Origin: Candidatus Zipacnadia bacterium
GTDB taxonomy: Bacteria; Armatimonadota; Zipacnadia; Zipacnadales; Zipacnadaceae
DNA: 5,568 bases
NCBI GenBank assembly: GCA_029821215.1
Contig: JALGTV010000110.1
Location: 1-5,568 of the forward strand
Reading direction: 5' to 3'
Below, in pieces: positions 5,367-5,568 of the stretch (position 1 is the stretch's first letter; the number at the start of each line of letters is the position of its first letter). A model generated the notes under the pieces. That model had not been told where the DNA came from. It saw only the letters and a program-made list of their open reading frames with translations, and did not search any database. Made by a program: the position numbers and the translations under genes.

Positions 5367-5568
5367 TTACTTAGATTTACTTAACCCCAAGCGAACAGCC
5401 ACGTCTTCGAAGACGCTATAGGCTACCGGCACTACTAATAGGGTCAAGAAAGTAGAGCTAATCAGACCGCCGAGGGCAGTTAGCGCCAGAGGCCGCCACA
5501 TCTCGGAGCCTTCCCCAAGCGCCAAGGCCATAGGGATCATAGCAAAGCCGGTAGACAGCGCGGTCATT
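5367..5568 (-). CDS. RND-family efflux transporter, C-terminal end (partial)
   Basis: The last 66 residues of an AcrB/CzcA-type RND transporter are visible, continuing past the right edge. The inner-membrane RND subunit exports drugs, metals or lipids using the proton gradient, usually with a periplasmic adaptor and an outer-membrane channel. The family pattern of the last two membrane segments is clear: FAMIPMALALGEGSEMWRPL (8-27), then ALGGLISSTFLTLLVVPVAY (31-50), then the polar tail VFEDVAVRLGLSKSK. The ATG at 5565-5567 is internal, since full-length members exceed 1000 residues. The stop TAA is at 5367-5369. The segment is too short to tell the HAE1 drug class from the HME metal class. 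The gene is on the same strand as the Trm112/glycosyltransferase pair but separated from it by 148 bp of palindrome and duplication. Confidence 0.9.
   Translation of the reverse strand, partial: MTALSTGFAMIPMALALGEGSEMWRPLALTALGGLISSTFLTLLVVPVAYSVFEDVAVRLGLSKSK

Overview
The window looks like chromosomal DNA of an uncultured or little-studied bacterium with a Gram-negative-type envelope. The grounds are an RND efflux pump, a lipoprotein beta-propeller, an exported protein with BamE/OmlA-like motifs, a GT2 glycosyltransferase and a Trm112-like zinc protein. GC content is moderate and Shine-Dalgarno sites are mostly good. The gene mix fits groups such as Armatimonadota or similar candidate phyla, but nothing here fixes the phylum. 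There is no rRNA, tRNA, CRISPR array, insertion sequence or phage gene.

Layout, left to right. (1) 1-871, minus: 5' part of an exported protein that runs off the left edge; it has a signal peptide, a Gly/Pro/Ala/Met-rich segment and two related 'LG...YGxPD' motifs. (2) 988-1911, minus: a sugar phosphate isomerase/epimerase-like TIM barrel. (3) 1912-2247: a 336-bp divergent intergenic region with a good sigma70-type promoter for the plus strand, a palindrome and two tiny open frames. (4) 2248-3228, plus: a TolB/PD40 beta-propeller lipoprotein. (5) A 9-bp-stem hairpin, then 3343-4059, plus: a rhomboid protease whose start codon is forced and has no Shine-Dalgarno. (6) 4060-4146: a short convergent gap with a possible two-way terminator. 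(7) 4147-5049, minus: a GT2 glycosyltransferase with a GTG start, overlapping (8) 5027-5218, minus: a Trm112-like protein; these two form a tightly coupled unit. (9) 5194-5314: a perfect 60-bp tandem duplication that copies the Trm112 ribosome binding site and first eight codons, joined to a two-hairpin palindromic element at 5296-5364. (10) 5367-5568, minus: the C-terminal end of an RND-family transporter that runs off the right edge.

Most genes point to the cell envelope: export, efflux, glycan assembly, membrane proteolysis and a periplasmic propeller. I see no single pathway linking all of them. The most unusual part is 5194-5364. There a tandem duplication, whose breakpoint falls in the loop of a palindrome, has created a 15-codon upstream open frame that stops on the ribosome binding site of the Trm112 gene. 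The other notable item is the two-module exported protein at the left edge. I found no clear evidence of a complete new multi-gene system.
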